Positions 30,493-36,994 of a stretch of DNA of 63,828 nt are shown piece by piece. The notes beneath the pieces were generated by a model that searched no databases, was not told the origin of the DNA, and saw only the letters and a list, made by a program, of their open reading frames with translations. Position numbers and translations under genes: made by a program. Each line of letters begins with the position of its first letter. The first letter of the stretch is position 1. Source of the stretch: a virus; the IMG/VR virus record IMGVR_UViG_3300025131_000032, positions 1 through 63,828 of that record; one strand, written 5' to 3'.

Positions 30493-30616
30493 GCTCCACC
30501 TCCACCTTGCTGGAATCCCACTTGAAACGCAACACGCAATAATTGCCTGCTGCAACCGCCGACGCTGCTTCGACCGTGCGCCTGAACCGGCCACGGTAAT
30601 AGACCTTGTATCTCAC
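30482..30616 (-). CDS. Small basic MRYKVYY protein (44 aa)
   Basis: GTG start (ribosome site AAGGAGGTGACTC) overlapping the upstream stop (GTGA). The product begins (M/V)RYKVYYRGRFRRTVEA, has a Cys near residue 28, and ends KVEVERAR. Its ribosome site and first seven codons are copied at 32107-32070, upstream of the clamp gene. Confidence 0.6.
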   Translation of the reverse strand: MRYKVYYRGRFRRTVEAASAVAAGNYCVLRFKWDSSKVEVERAR

Positions 30617-30774
30617 GAGTCACCTCCTTGGGCAATGCGGAGCAAGGCGCCGCCCCAGCTCTTGGGCGCCCCCTCAGCTTTCTGCTCCTGGTTTTTATGG
30701 CAGTCGCCACACATGCCGTTAAGCAGTAGGGTCTTCGCCCCACAGCACTCGCATTCTCCTAGCGTGGTCGTCAT
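30613..30774 (-). CDS. Small zinc-finger protein (53 aa)
   Basis: CECC near residue 8 and C-x2-C (CGDC) at 22-25 give four Cys for a zinc site, followed by a basic and Gly-rich tail. Ribosome site GGAGACTGATTAG ahead of ATG; the end is GTGA-coupled to the next gene. Confidence 0.65.
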   Translation of the reverse strand: MTTTLGECECCGAKTLLLNGMCGDCHKNQEQKAEGAPKSWGGALLRIAQGGDS

Positions 30775-30816
30775 CTAATCAGTCTCCAAAAAAGGTAGGG
30801 AATAAGCCGCACAAGT

Positions 30817-30837
30817 CCGCGCCCACCTCGGGCGCGG
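30817..30837 (-). promoter_or_regulatory. Intercistronic hairpin with GAGGT loop
   Basis: On the minus strand CCGCGCCC and GGGCGCGG pair perfectly (eight pairs) around the loop GAGGT. It lies in a 77-base gap after the 30852 gene and resembles 29179-29197 in sequence, position and flanks. Both loops display a Shine-Dalgarno core. Confidence 0.8.
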
Positions 30838-30851
30838 TAGTCTGTGGCCTA

Positions 30852-31274
30852 TCAATACTCACTCGGCAGAAAGATCAGCCGCACTTTCTCGTCACCAACC
30901 ATCGTGGGCGCCACATAGAACTTCGGCCAACCCTGCTCAAAGTCCCAATCAGTGAACCCCACAAACTGCCGATCCTGCACGTCGATCATCTCGCCGTCGT
31001 TGTCGATGTCCGCGCCTGCTTCGACCACCGCAGTGGCATCCGGCGCCGGTTGCCCGTCGAAGTCCACCGGCTTATCGCTGGGCTGGATCGGGCGAAGGCG
31101 CCAGATCTGCAAGGACTGGAACCGCATATCCCCAGCGCGAACGCCCCTTGAACCCTGCCGAGTTGCCACGATATCGATCAGCCAGTGGCAATTGTGCTCC
31201 TCCCGATACGCAGCCACGCCGCTAGTAAAGCAAACGCCCCGGCATAAACTGTGCCTAGTGATAGTGTCAGACAT
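30852..31274 (-). CDS. DUF6876-like protein (140 aa)
   Basis: The start at 31274 follows TGGAGGGTTTGAGC, a leader shared with the gene at 32347. The N-terminal half (TITRHSLCRGVCFTSGVAAY, then HNCHWLIDIVATRQ and FQSLQIWRL) follows the pattern of DUF6876, a domain of unknown function in bacteria and phages. The C-terminal part is acidic. Confidence 0.6.
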   Translation of the reverse strand: MSDTITRHSLCRGVCFTSGVAAYREEHNCHWLIDIVATRQGSRGVRAGDMRFQSLQIWRLRPIQPSDKPVDFDGQPAPDATAVVEAGADIDNDGEMIDVQDRQFVGFTDWDFEQGWPKFYVAPTMVGDEKVRLIFLPSEY

Positions 31275-31313
31275 GCTCAAACCCTCCAAAGATAGAGTAG
31301 AAAACCAAGCTAA

Positions 31314-31335
31314 CGCCGTGACCGGAGCCACGGCG
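31314..31335 (-). promoter_or_regulatory. Intercistronic hairpin
   Basis: CGCCGTG and CACGGCG pair around an eight-base loop. It lies in the 77-base gap between the clamp stop and the 31274 start and is the third hairpin of this kind in the minus arm. Confidence 0.65.
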
Positions 31336-31351
31336 CACGCCTGAGCCGCTA

Positions 31352-32068
31352 CTATGCGTAGCAGGGCATGAAGCAGAACGTCACGCCTTGCGCTTGCCCA
31401 TAGCAAGGTTTGTCTCCATTCGTCCAGATCTTCACATGCGCATCGTCGTGCAACGTAGCAAGCCAGTCTCGCAACAAGTCAGGGTTCATGGCTACCTTAG
31501 CGCCTTCCACTTGTAGGTCGTAGGATACGCGACCACGCGGCTCGTATCGTGGCCGAATTGTCCCGTCTGGCTCGATATGGTAGACGGTTCCTTCGGTTGC
31601 GGCGTCGATCCAGCGGACAAGATCTTCCGCGCGTCCCGATATCGTCCCAGTACCCTCAGGCGCATCAGGCAGGTAGTCATCACAAGCTGGAAAACGGCCC
31701 TGGACACGCTCGATTGTGATCTCGATTGCGGTTGGCTCTTTCTTAATCAGTTTCGAGAATCGGAAAACGGCGGAAGTTGCTGTGATCTCGTATTCAACGG
31801 CGCCAGACTTGGCAGTCAACGCGCCCGCCAACTTCTTCAGCCCAGCCCGATCTAAAATAACGTCCGCCAGAAACGGATCGTCATCTGGCACCAGCGAGCA
31901 CTTGGTACGCGATGCTCGCCGCCCATCGGTACAAGTGACCTGCCCATTGGCAAAATAGGCGCCCCCAAGGGCAAACCGGCTTGATTTAGTGTCTGACGCA
32001 AACAGCACTGCGCGGAGGCAGCGCTTGAGTTCGATTGCGTCGATTGTGGCAGCAGTAGCGATTGACAT
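31352..32068 (-). CDS. Sliding clamp, DnaN-like (238 aa)
   Basis: The N-terminus IELKRCLRAVLFASDTKSSR, then FALGGAYFANGQVTCTDGRR, is typical of the first beta-clamp domain, with the conserved T-D-G-R-R in place of the bacterial T-D-L. Later VQGRFPACDDYLP corresponds to the G-x-F-P-D-Y segment. At 238 residues it is shorter than bacterial DnaN (about 370) and near T4 gp45 in length. The clamp would tether a DNA polymerase, but none is encoded here, so it may recruit the host enzyme. The chosen start has TGGAGCTAGTT; an in-frame extension of 13 codons to 32107 begins with a copy of another gene's start. Confidence 0.8.
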   Translation of the reverse strand: MSIATAATIDAIELKRCLRAVLFASDTKSSRFALGGAYFANGQVTCTDGRRASRTKCSLVPDDDPFLADVILDRAGLKKLAGALTAKSGAVEYEITATSAVFRFSKLIKKEPTAIEITIERVQGRFPACDDYLPDAPEGTGTISGRAEDLVRWIDAATEGTVYHIEPDGTIRPRYEPRGRVSYDLQVEGAKVAMNPDLLRDWLATLHDDAHVKIWTNGDKPCYGQAQGVTFCFMPCYA

Positions 32069-32122
32069 AACTAGCTCCAAAAAAGGGTAGTAGACCTTGT
32101 AACGCATGACTCACCTCTCCAA

Positions 32123-32347
32123 TCAGCGATAGGAGCCTCCGCTTTGGTCGAAGATATGCTCGATAGTGTAAATCTCAATTTCCGTTAACTCGCAGCCGTC
32201 AAGCCGCGTAATCCAGCGGTCAGAATAGCCGCCTACCTTCTGGCAGGCGCGACGGTCGCGACTCAAACATGCCACGGCAGTCTCAAGGGATCGGTGCCGA
32301 TGGCCGCAGTCAGAGCGGACAGAACCCTTCGTTGTATACTCGCCCAT
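32123..32347 (-). CDS. Small protein with Cys/His cluster (74 aa)
   Basis: Starts at ATG behind GGAGGGTTTGAGC. MGEYTTKGSVRSDCGHRHRS followed by SLETAVACLSRDRRAC suggests a compact fold with a possible metal site (CGHRH, C, C). It lies upstream of the clamp in the same transcript. Function is unknown. Confidence 0.65.
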   Translation of the reverse strand: MGEYTTKGSVRSDCGHRHRSLETAVACLSRDRRACQKVGGYSDRWITRLDGCELTEIEIYTIEHIFDQSGGSYR

Positions 32348-32387
32348 GCTCAAACCCTCCGAAAATAGTGAAGAAATGCCCCAACCG

Positions 32388-32594
32388 CTATACGTCTCGC
32401 TGCTGGTACTCGATCACCGCGCCGTCTTCATCGACAACCCGCACCGCTTGCTGGAGGCCGTCGTTACGCTGCTGGTACTCGCCGCGCAGCCTGTCTCGCG
32501 CCTCCAGCGCCTCCAGCGCCGAGCCAAACTCGGTCGAATCGTCATCTCGCGAGAATAGGTAAGTGGACAGGCACCGCGTCTGCAAATAAAACAT
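32388..32594 (-). CDS. Small acidic protein with internal EYQQR repeat (68 aa)
   Basis: Ribosome site TTGGAGTAGTT ahead of ATG. The protein is helical and contains EYQQR twice, about 24 residues apart. It begins just after the tandem-repeat region. Confidence 0.6.
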   Translation of the reverse strand: MFYLQTRCLSTYLFSRDDDSTEFGSALEALEARDRLRGEYQQRNDGLQQAVRVVDEDGAVIEYQQRDV

Positions 32595-32655
32595 AACTAC
32601 TCCAATGTGATTAGTGATTTGCCCCACAATTCAACCCCATCCCGCTGCTATAGTT

Positions 32656-32880
32656 CCTACTCCGCCCTACTCCGACCTGCTCCGACCTGCCGACCTGCTC
32701 CGACCTGCTCCGATCCTGCCGAGCCGCCGATCCTGCCGACCCTGCTCCGATCCTGCTCCGATCCTGCTCCGATCCTGCCGACCCTGCTCCGATCCTGCTC
32801 CGATCCGCCGACCCTGCCGATCCGCCGACCCTGCCGAGCCGCCGACCCGCCGACCCGCCGACCCTGCCGACCCTGCCGAC
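32656..32880. repeat. Degenerate tandem repeat array, about 225 bp
   Basis: On the minus strand the array is built from units of 9 bases (GGGTCGGCA, GGGTCGGCG, GGATCGGCG) and 11 bases (GGATCGGAGCA), mixed in blocks. It begins at the base after the stop codon of the gene at 32881 and ends at about 32656 with looser copies. No coding gene overlaps it with support. Such arrays can be replication iterons, recombination spots or RNA elements; the neighbourhood (clamp gene 600 bases downstream) makes an origin worth testing. Confidence 0.85.
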
Positions 32881-33645
32881 CTACTTATGAAACGGATAGA
32901 CTACGTCAACCAAAACAGCCGCGCAAGCCGTGCAATTGCCACATTTGGCTCGCGGGTTCGCTCGGCTCGGCTTATGCTTGGACGCAAACGTATTCGCAAT
33001 AGCAGGGCAGATAACCGTTTTGCGGCCGGTTGCTTTACGACGACGACGCGCCAACTCCCGCGCGGCCGCTATCCGCTCGCGCAGTTTAGTCCCTGGACTC
33101 CCAGCAACGACACTAACGGCGCCACTAGCCCGGACAAACCGCCGAGCACTAGCGCAGGACTCCCGCACCGTTACCAGATCGCCAACCAAGGCGCGGTAGA
33201 ATCTAGCCTTCGCGAACCCCTCGACTGGAAAATGGGTAGGGATTCCCAAATCGGTTGTCCACCGAAACAGCCCCCGCAAAGCAGTCAGGAACAGCCTATT
33301 CTGCCGCGCCACGCTCGGCATTGGAACCGATCCAAAACTACTGATGCGCAGCCACGGAATCGAGTCCTTGCTTTGCATCTCAACCAGCGCCCGATTAACT
33401 AGCGTCGCCGGATTAGTGTGGCTGTGCCGAGAAAGCTTGGCTTGCAATTGGCGCCTATCGATTTGCGCCTGCGTCGATGTTGCGTAACATTGCCGCGAGG
33501 CGCCCGGAATTGTCGAGCGTTTGTGATGCCCGCAAGCCGACCGATCACAATTGACGCCGCTACTACTGCCGAAATTGAGAGAAACGGCGCCTTCAACCGC
33601 TTTGCCAAATCCTCCGAGCACCGGCCTACGCTTTCGAGTTTTCAT
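32881..33645 (-). CDS. gp88/DUF7227-like protein (254 aa)
   Basis: MKTRKRRPVLGGFGKAVEGA, an N-terminal Cys set (NCDRSACGHH, then C in RQCYA), a middle WTTDLGIPTHFP with A-K-A-R-F-Y-R, and a C-terminal CGNCTAC. The Cys arrangement and the C-G-x-C-T-x-C end resemble the gp88 group of mycobacteriophage and other phages, whose function is unknown. The start at 33645 has TGGAGAGCAGT. The stop is followed directly by the tandem array. Confidence 0.6.
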   Translation of the reverse strand: MKTRKRRPVLGGFGKAVEGAVSLNFGSSSGVNCDRSACGHHKRSTIPGASRQCYATSTQAQIDRRQLQAKLSRHSHTNPATLVNRALVEMQSKDSIPWLRISSFGSVPMPSVARQNRLFLTALRGLFRWTTDLGIPTHFPVEGFAKARFYRALVGDLVTVRESCASARRFVRASGAVSVVAGSPGTKLRERIAAARELARRRRKATGRKTVICPAIANTFASKHKPSRANPRAKCGNCTACAAVLVDVVYPFHK

Positions 33646-33679
33646 ACTGCTCTCCATTCTGAGGGTAAGAACGAAACCC

Positions 33680-33708
33680 CAATCGCCCCGCAATGTGCGG
33701 GGCGATTG
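33680..33708 (-). promoter_or_regulatory. Strong intercistronic hairpin (13-bp stem)
   Basis: CAATCGCCCCGCA pairs perfectly with TGCGGGGCGATTG around a three-base loop. On the minus strand it is followed by GGGGTTTCGTT, so it could be a weak terminator or mRNA stabiliser. It lies in the 79-base gap between the genes at 33725 and 33645. Confidence 0.8.
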
Positions 33709-33724
33709 CAGCCAAGCACCTACC

Positions 33725-33925
33725 CTACTTAGGTGTGGTGATCTTAGTCTTGGCGCAAAATCGTAGCATCACGTCGTCCCCCATTTCTTGCCGATTGCAG
33801 GGTTTCCCGTCGTAGGGGTGAAATAGGTCCGCAATGATCCAATCTTGACCGCTTGCCCAACTAGCGCGGGCTGCTTTAACCGTCTTGAAATCACGTCCAT
33901 AGGCCGGAAGTAGTGTCGTTGACAT
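33725..33925 (-). CDS. Conserved small phage protein (66 aa)
   Basis: GRDFKTVKAARASWASGQDW, then DGKPCNRQE and VMLRFCAK follow the pattern of a short phage family (G-R-D-Y-K-x-K-x-A, Q-D-x, L-R-Y). Function is unknown. The leader TTGGAGCTACGTTATGTC nearly matches the one before the clamp gene. Confidence 0.65.
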   Translation of the reverse strand: MSTTLLPAYGRDFKTVKAARASWASGQDWIIADLFHPYDGKPCNRQEMGDDVMLRFCAKTKITTPK

Positions 33926-33967
33926 AACGTAGCTCCAACAAAAGGGGAAGGAAAACTCAGAGTTTGG

Positions 33968-34159
33968 TTATTCGGTATCACAGTAGTGCTCTAAATCAAT
34001 GGCGCCGTCGCGTATTAGTGTCACCGACTCACCCGCAGCGCGACCGATGCACAGTAGGCTTAGCTCACGATACTCCGCAAACATCTTGTGGGCGTAGACT
34101 GGCGAACAGCCGGAGAAGACCGTGCCGATGTTGCCGACGATTACCTCATAGTTACTCAT
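33968..34159 (-). CDS. Conserved small phage protein (63 aa)
   Basis: MSNYEVIVGNIGTVFSGCSP, then AEYRELSLLCIGRAAGESVT and LIRDG match a small family common in phages (Y-E-V-x-V-G-N-I-G-T-V; G-R-A-A-G-E-S-V-T-L). Its role is not established. Ribosome site AAGGAAACGAACA. Confidence 0.7.
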   Translation of the reverse strand: MSNYEVIVGNIGTVFSGCSPVYAHKMFAEYRELSLLCIGRAAGESVTLIRDGAIDLEHYCDTE

Positions 34160-34181
34160 TGTTCGTTTCCTTAGTTGATGG

Positions 34182-34367
34182 TTAGTTGGAAGCTTCGATC
34201 CATTCTTGGGCGTCGTAATCGTAGTATGGCTCACCCGATAGTATTTGGTGGACTCGTTGCAATTCGCACAGGAGTATATCGGTTGTCACGCCGGGACTGC
34301 GGTGCAGACTGTCTAACTTGGTTGGTTCGCAACATGCGATTGCAGCCTGTAGTCGCTTGTGGTTCAT
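34182..34367 (-). CDS. Small hypothetical protein (61 aa), first gene after the intergenic region
   Basis: MNHKRLQAAIACCEPTKLDS, a helical protein with two adjacent Cys and an aromatic acidic end (YYDYDAQEWIEASN). The start has CCGGAGACCGG upstream, directly behind a nine-pair hairpin. It is the first coding region downstream of the 34.4-34.9 kb gap. Confidence 0.6.
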   Translation of the reverse strand: MNHKRLQAAIACCEPTKLDSLHRSPGVTTDILLCELQRVHQILSGEPYYDYDAQEWIEASN

Positions 34368-34383
34368 CGTGCCGGTCTCCGGA

Positions 34384-34411
34384 GGTTTGTTGCTGTACAG
34401 TCCAACAAACC
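34384..34411 (-). promoter_or_regulatory. Hairpin or operator in front of the 34367 gene
   Basis: GGTTTGTTG pairs with CAACAAACC (nine perfect pairs), and its ten-base loop contains the palindrome CTGTACAG. It lies 17-44 bases upstream of the ATG. It could be a protein-binding site or a structure that limits access to the ribosome site. Confidence 0.7.
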
Positions 34412-34898
34412 ACGGCGCCGCCCAAAAGTTCCGGCCGATTCCGAGTAAAATCGAGAACACGCCGAATCCACCCCTACCAAACGCCTGGACCTGGTGTACG
34501 GCCGTTCACTACTGAACACTTGAACACTGAGCTCGAGGCCTCCCGCCTGTAGACAGTAGAGGCCGGCGTTGAGCAACGATGACGAGCGTAGCGAATATGG
34601 TAGGAAAGACAGGATTTTAGAGGCCAAATCGAAACGCTCAAGAAATAGGCAGCGCCTAACTTGTTTGATGCCAACAGCTTGCGCCGATTGGCAAAATGGG
34701 GGGAGGGGCGACCATCGGCCCGCCTGGCCAATTGTATCTACAACCCCGTAAATTTTTCGCAGTTTTGCTCTAGGGTAGTGTCATGGCCGTAGACTTGGCC
34801 CTGTGCATGCCCCTGGTCGCCCGTGTGCCCCGTTTTGCTGATATTCGATATCTGAGCCCTGATTATTTTTTTCGCGTTAAAACGGCTCTGGGGGCCTC
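34412..34898. other. Intergenic region of about 490 bases
   Basis: No frame has a good start, ribosome site and coding character. I see the inverted repeat GATAT-TCG-ATATC (34840-34852), GGCCTC/GAGGCC bracketing 34538-34563 with a small CTGT/ACAG palindrome between, and several A/T-rich tracts (34749-34757, 34861-34877). It is the largest gap in the minus arm, so promoters for the run from 34.4 to 25.4 kb may lie here, but no clear -35/-10 pair stands out. Confidence 0.5.
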
Positions 34899-35375
34899 TC
34901 AGGGGGTGGTGAGCATTCGCCAGTCGATCAGATGGATCGGAGAGAAGAGGAACTGCTGGGAGACGTTATTGTACCGTGCGTCGGTGCGTGTCTCGGTGTT
35001 CCATTGGGTGTGGTGATGGCCGTATGCGATGGCGAGGTGTGTGGCGTGCTTATTGAGGTAGAAAAAGGCTCTAGGCTTGGGAATTGCGGCATTCCAGGCG
35101 TGTTTTGCGCAGACGATGAACTTATTTTTGAAGGGCCAGTCGTGTTGGTTAGTGAACTCGGCGGAGAGTTGTTTGACTTCGATCCGGTCTCCGTTTGCGT
35201 AGATATCGCCATTATCTGCGTGTTTCGCCCATTGTTTGTGTGTTGGGGCGGTGGTGGAGGGTGGTATTTGTACGCAATATCCGCGGGAGAGGAGCCAGTT
35301 TGCGATGGTGTAGACGGCTTTATGGGAGCTGGAGAGGTGCTTAAGGAAGCGTGAATGGTTGTCTTTTCCGTCCAT
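34899..35375 (-). CDS. PD-(D/E)XK nuclease-like protein (158 aa)
   Basis: The segment GDIYANGDRIEVKQL contains the D-x(n)-E-V-K arrangement of the PD-(D/E)XK fold, preceded by a helix (YTIANWLLSRGY) and followed by strands (KNKFIVCAKH, AFFYLNKHATHLAIAY). This would suit a small Holliday-junction resolvase or restriction-like nuclease. The N-terminus is basic and His-rich. No ribosome site is visible at the ATG, so the start is uncertain. It ends at the edge of the 34.4-34.9 kb gap. Confidence 0.55.
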   Translation of the reverse strand: MDGKDNHSRFLKHLSSSHKAVYTIANWLLSRGYCVQIPPSTTAPTHKQWAKHADNGDIYANGDRIEVKQLSAEFTNQHDWPFKNKFIVCAKHAWNAAIPKPRAFFYLNKHATHLAIAYGHHHTQWNTETRTDARYNNVSQQFLFSPIHLIDWRMLTTP

Positions 35376-35453
35376 ATCGTGTCCAGAAGTGCTGATTTGG
35401 GGGTATTTTGGCCGGAGGGGGGTTTTCAGATTTCCAGTAATCGAGGGGGCCGA

Positions 35454-35651
35454 TTATCGATCCTGCGCCCTAGGAGTACGACTGGCTGCGAAACCTGCTT
35501 CGACGGCCATTCCGAGTGCTTTTGCGAGGCAGAGTCCGCAGATTTCGAGTTCCAGTTCAAAGTCATCCCCGAGCGTGACGAGCACCTGGACGTGTTCTCC
35601 GCATTCATCACAGATGCGGGTGTCGTCATTGAGCGAGATTTCAACTTCCAT
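35454..35651 (-). CDS. Zinc-ribbon protein (65 aa)
   Basis: CDECG (about residue 14) and CGLC (about residue 37) form a four-Cys ribbon, with an acidic beta-rich middle. Ribosome site AAGGAGACACCCC. It follows the SGNH hydrolase gene after 12 bases. Confidence 0.65.
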   Translation of the reverse strand: MEVEISLNDDTRICDECGEHVQVLVTLGDDFELELEICGLCLAKALGMAVEAGFAASRTPRAQDR

Positions 35652-35663
35652 GGGGTGTCTCCT

Positions 35664-36767
35664 TCAGGCGTTAGTAGGTTTCAGCACCGCATCCTCGATC
35701 GAGAGCTTGTGCAGGTAGCAGTCTCTCATCCAGAACCCGGCACGGTCGCCGGGCAGCCCCAGGGGGACGGTAGCGGACATGTGCAGTTTTTCGCCGTTGA
35801 CGAACAGGTGGACCACGCCTTGGTAGTGGGTGAGCGTTAGAGGGAACCGAACGAGCCCGTGATAGATGGCGGCTACGTCAAATGCGTAGTCTGTTTCAGG
35901 TGTTGCCAGGTCGTTAGTGTGTACGCCTGACTTCCAGTGTGCAATTCGGAATGACTTCCCATTCATGAAGTTAAACCCAGACTGGATCCATTCTTCGTGT
36001 GTGGCCTCGGTGACGAACGAGAAGAAGGATTGGGGATTGTCCCTGGGTAGGCTGATTTCGGCCTGGAGCGTGAAGTCAGATTGTGTCGGTACGCAAGCCA
36101 GGGCGCCGGTGTAGCCTGACTGGTGTGCGCCGTCGCTTGTGATGGCAATTGGTTTCGGCCACACCTCCCATCGCTTCTCGAGCCAATCGCCGGGGTTGCC
36201 AATGTGGAGTCTTCCGGGTCTGCTGTGCGTCCAGTCGGCGTAGTGGTGGAGGTGGCCAAGTGCCGCCATTGCCTCGATTGCCACACTCCGTTGCCCTGCC
36301 GGCGTGAGATGCAGGCCGTCAGGCTGGCCGTAGAAGGTGCTCAGGCTGTGGTCTGGATTCCTCAGATCGTCGTAAGTCACATTGAGGAATTCGTGATGTG
36401 CAGCCAGGAGTGCGTTTGTCGCTAGGATATCGCTGGCGTAGGTAATGCACGGGAACACGGGCAGGATGACGAAGTCGATACCAACCGGGAGCGAGGCGAT
36501 TGCCCTGGACATCCTCGCGTCTACTTCCGCGGGGGTCTTCCCGAGTGCGAGATCATTAACCCCGCCTCCGATAACAGCTTGATCTCCAGCTGCGAATGTG
36601 GCGGCCTGGATCTGTGCCTGGATCGCCGGCAGTTTAGCGCCGTTCTCGGCGTGATTCTGTGTGGCGTGTGTTTCGACCGAGTCTGGGTGGCTGGACTGGA
36701 GATACCAGCTGGCTGGGGTTGAGTTTTTGCCGAAGACGTTGGAGTCTCCGAAGAAGTGGATTGTCAT
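35664..36767 (-). CDS. SGNH/GDSL hydrolase with C-terminal lectin-like domain (367 aa)
   Basis: Block I is FGDSN (Ser9 nucleophile), block III is GGGVND (67-72, with the Asn of the oxyanion hole), and block V is DGLHL (Asp150, His153). After about residue 190 the sequence changes to a beta-rich domain (FTLQAEISLPRD, GLVRFPLTLTHYQGVVHLFV) like a concanavalin-type or LamG module. The protein is probably an esterase that removes acyl groups from a polysaccharide. There is no signal peptide. It lies among small early-type genes, not beside the fibre genes, which is unusual for a virion enzyme. Confidence 0.8.
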   Translation of the reverse strand: MTIHFFGDSNVFGKNSTPASWYLQSSHPDSVETHATQNHAENGAKLPAIQAQIQAATFAAGDQAVIGGGVNDLALGKTPAEVDARMSRAIASLPVGIDFVILPVFPCITYASDILATNALLAAHHEFLNVTYDDLRNPDHSLSTFYGQPDGLHLTPAGQRSVAIEAMAALGHLHHYADWTHSRPGRLHIGNPGDWLEKRWEVWPKPIAITSDGAHQSGYTGALACVPTQSDFTLQAEISLPRDNPQSFFSFVTEATHEEWIQSGFNFMNGKSFRIAHWKSGVHTNDLATPETDYAFDVAAIYHGLVRFPLTLTHYQGVVHLFVNGEKLHMSATVPLGLPGDRAGFWMRDCYLHKLSIEDAVLKPTNA

Positions 36768-36994
36768 TCTGGGAACTCCTCTAGTTCAGTGACTACGACT
36801 ACGTTGTAGGGGTGCGAGAAGATGACGACAACAACCTGGCCGCCGCTGAGTTTGGCGACACGGGCCTTCTCGCCAGCCCCAACCGGGAGCGCCTTTCTGA
36901 TCGCTTCCTTTTCGTCGTACACCTCCTCCGCGAGTTTCCCTCCCTCGACATCCAGAGCTCGCATTCGCTCTATTGCGGTGGTTTGCGGTTTCAT
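36764..36994 (-). CDS. Small hypothetical protein (76 aa)
   Basis: ATGA-coupled to both neighbours, with GGAGCTGATCGG ahead of ATG. A charged helix (IERMRALDVEGGKLAEEVYD) is followed by a short beta segment (GGQVVVVIFSHPYNVVVV). No known family. Confidence 0.65.
   Translation of the reverse strand: MKPQTTAIERMRALDVEGGKLAEEVYDEKEAIRKALPVGAGEKARVAKLSGGQVVVVIFSHPYNVVVVTELEEFPE

Noticed and set aside
32656-32880. CRISPR array
   Set aside because: The units are directly adjacent, 9 and 11 bases long, with no spacers, so this is a tandem repeat.
32614-33402. A long plus-strand frame across the tandem array
   Set aside because: It is Pro/Arg/Asp-rich because it translates the repeat, and it continues as antisense of the better supported gp88-like gene.
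34783-35016. A 77-codon plus-strand frame in the 34.4-34.9 kb gap
   Set aside because: It has no ribosome site, overlaps the nuclease-like gene in antisense and lies alone against the local gene direction.
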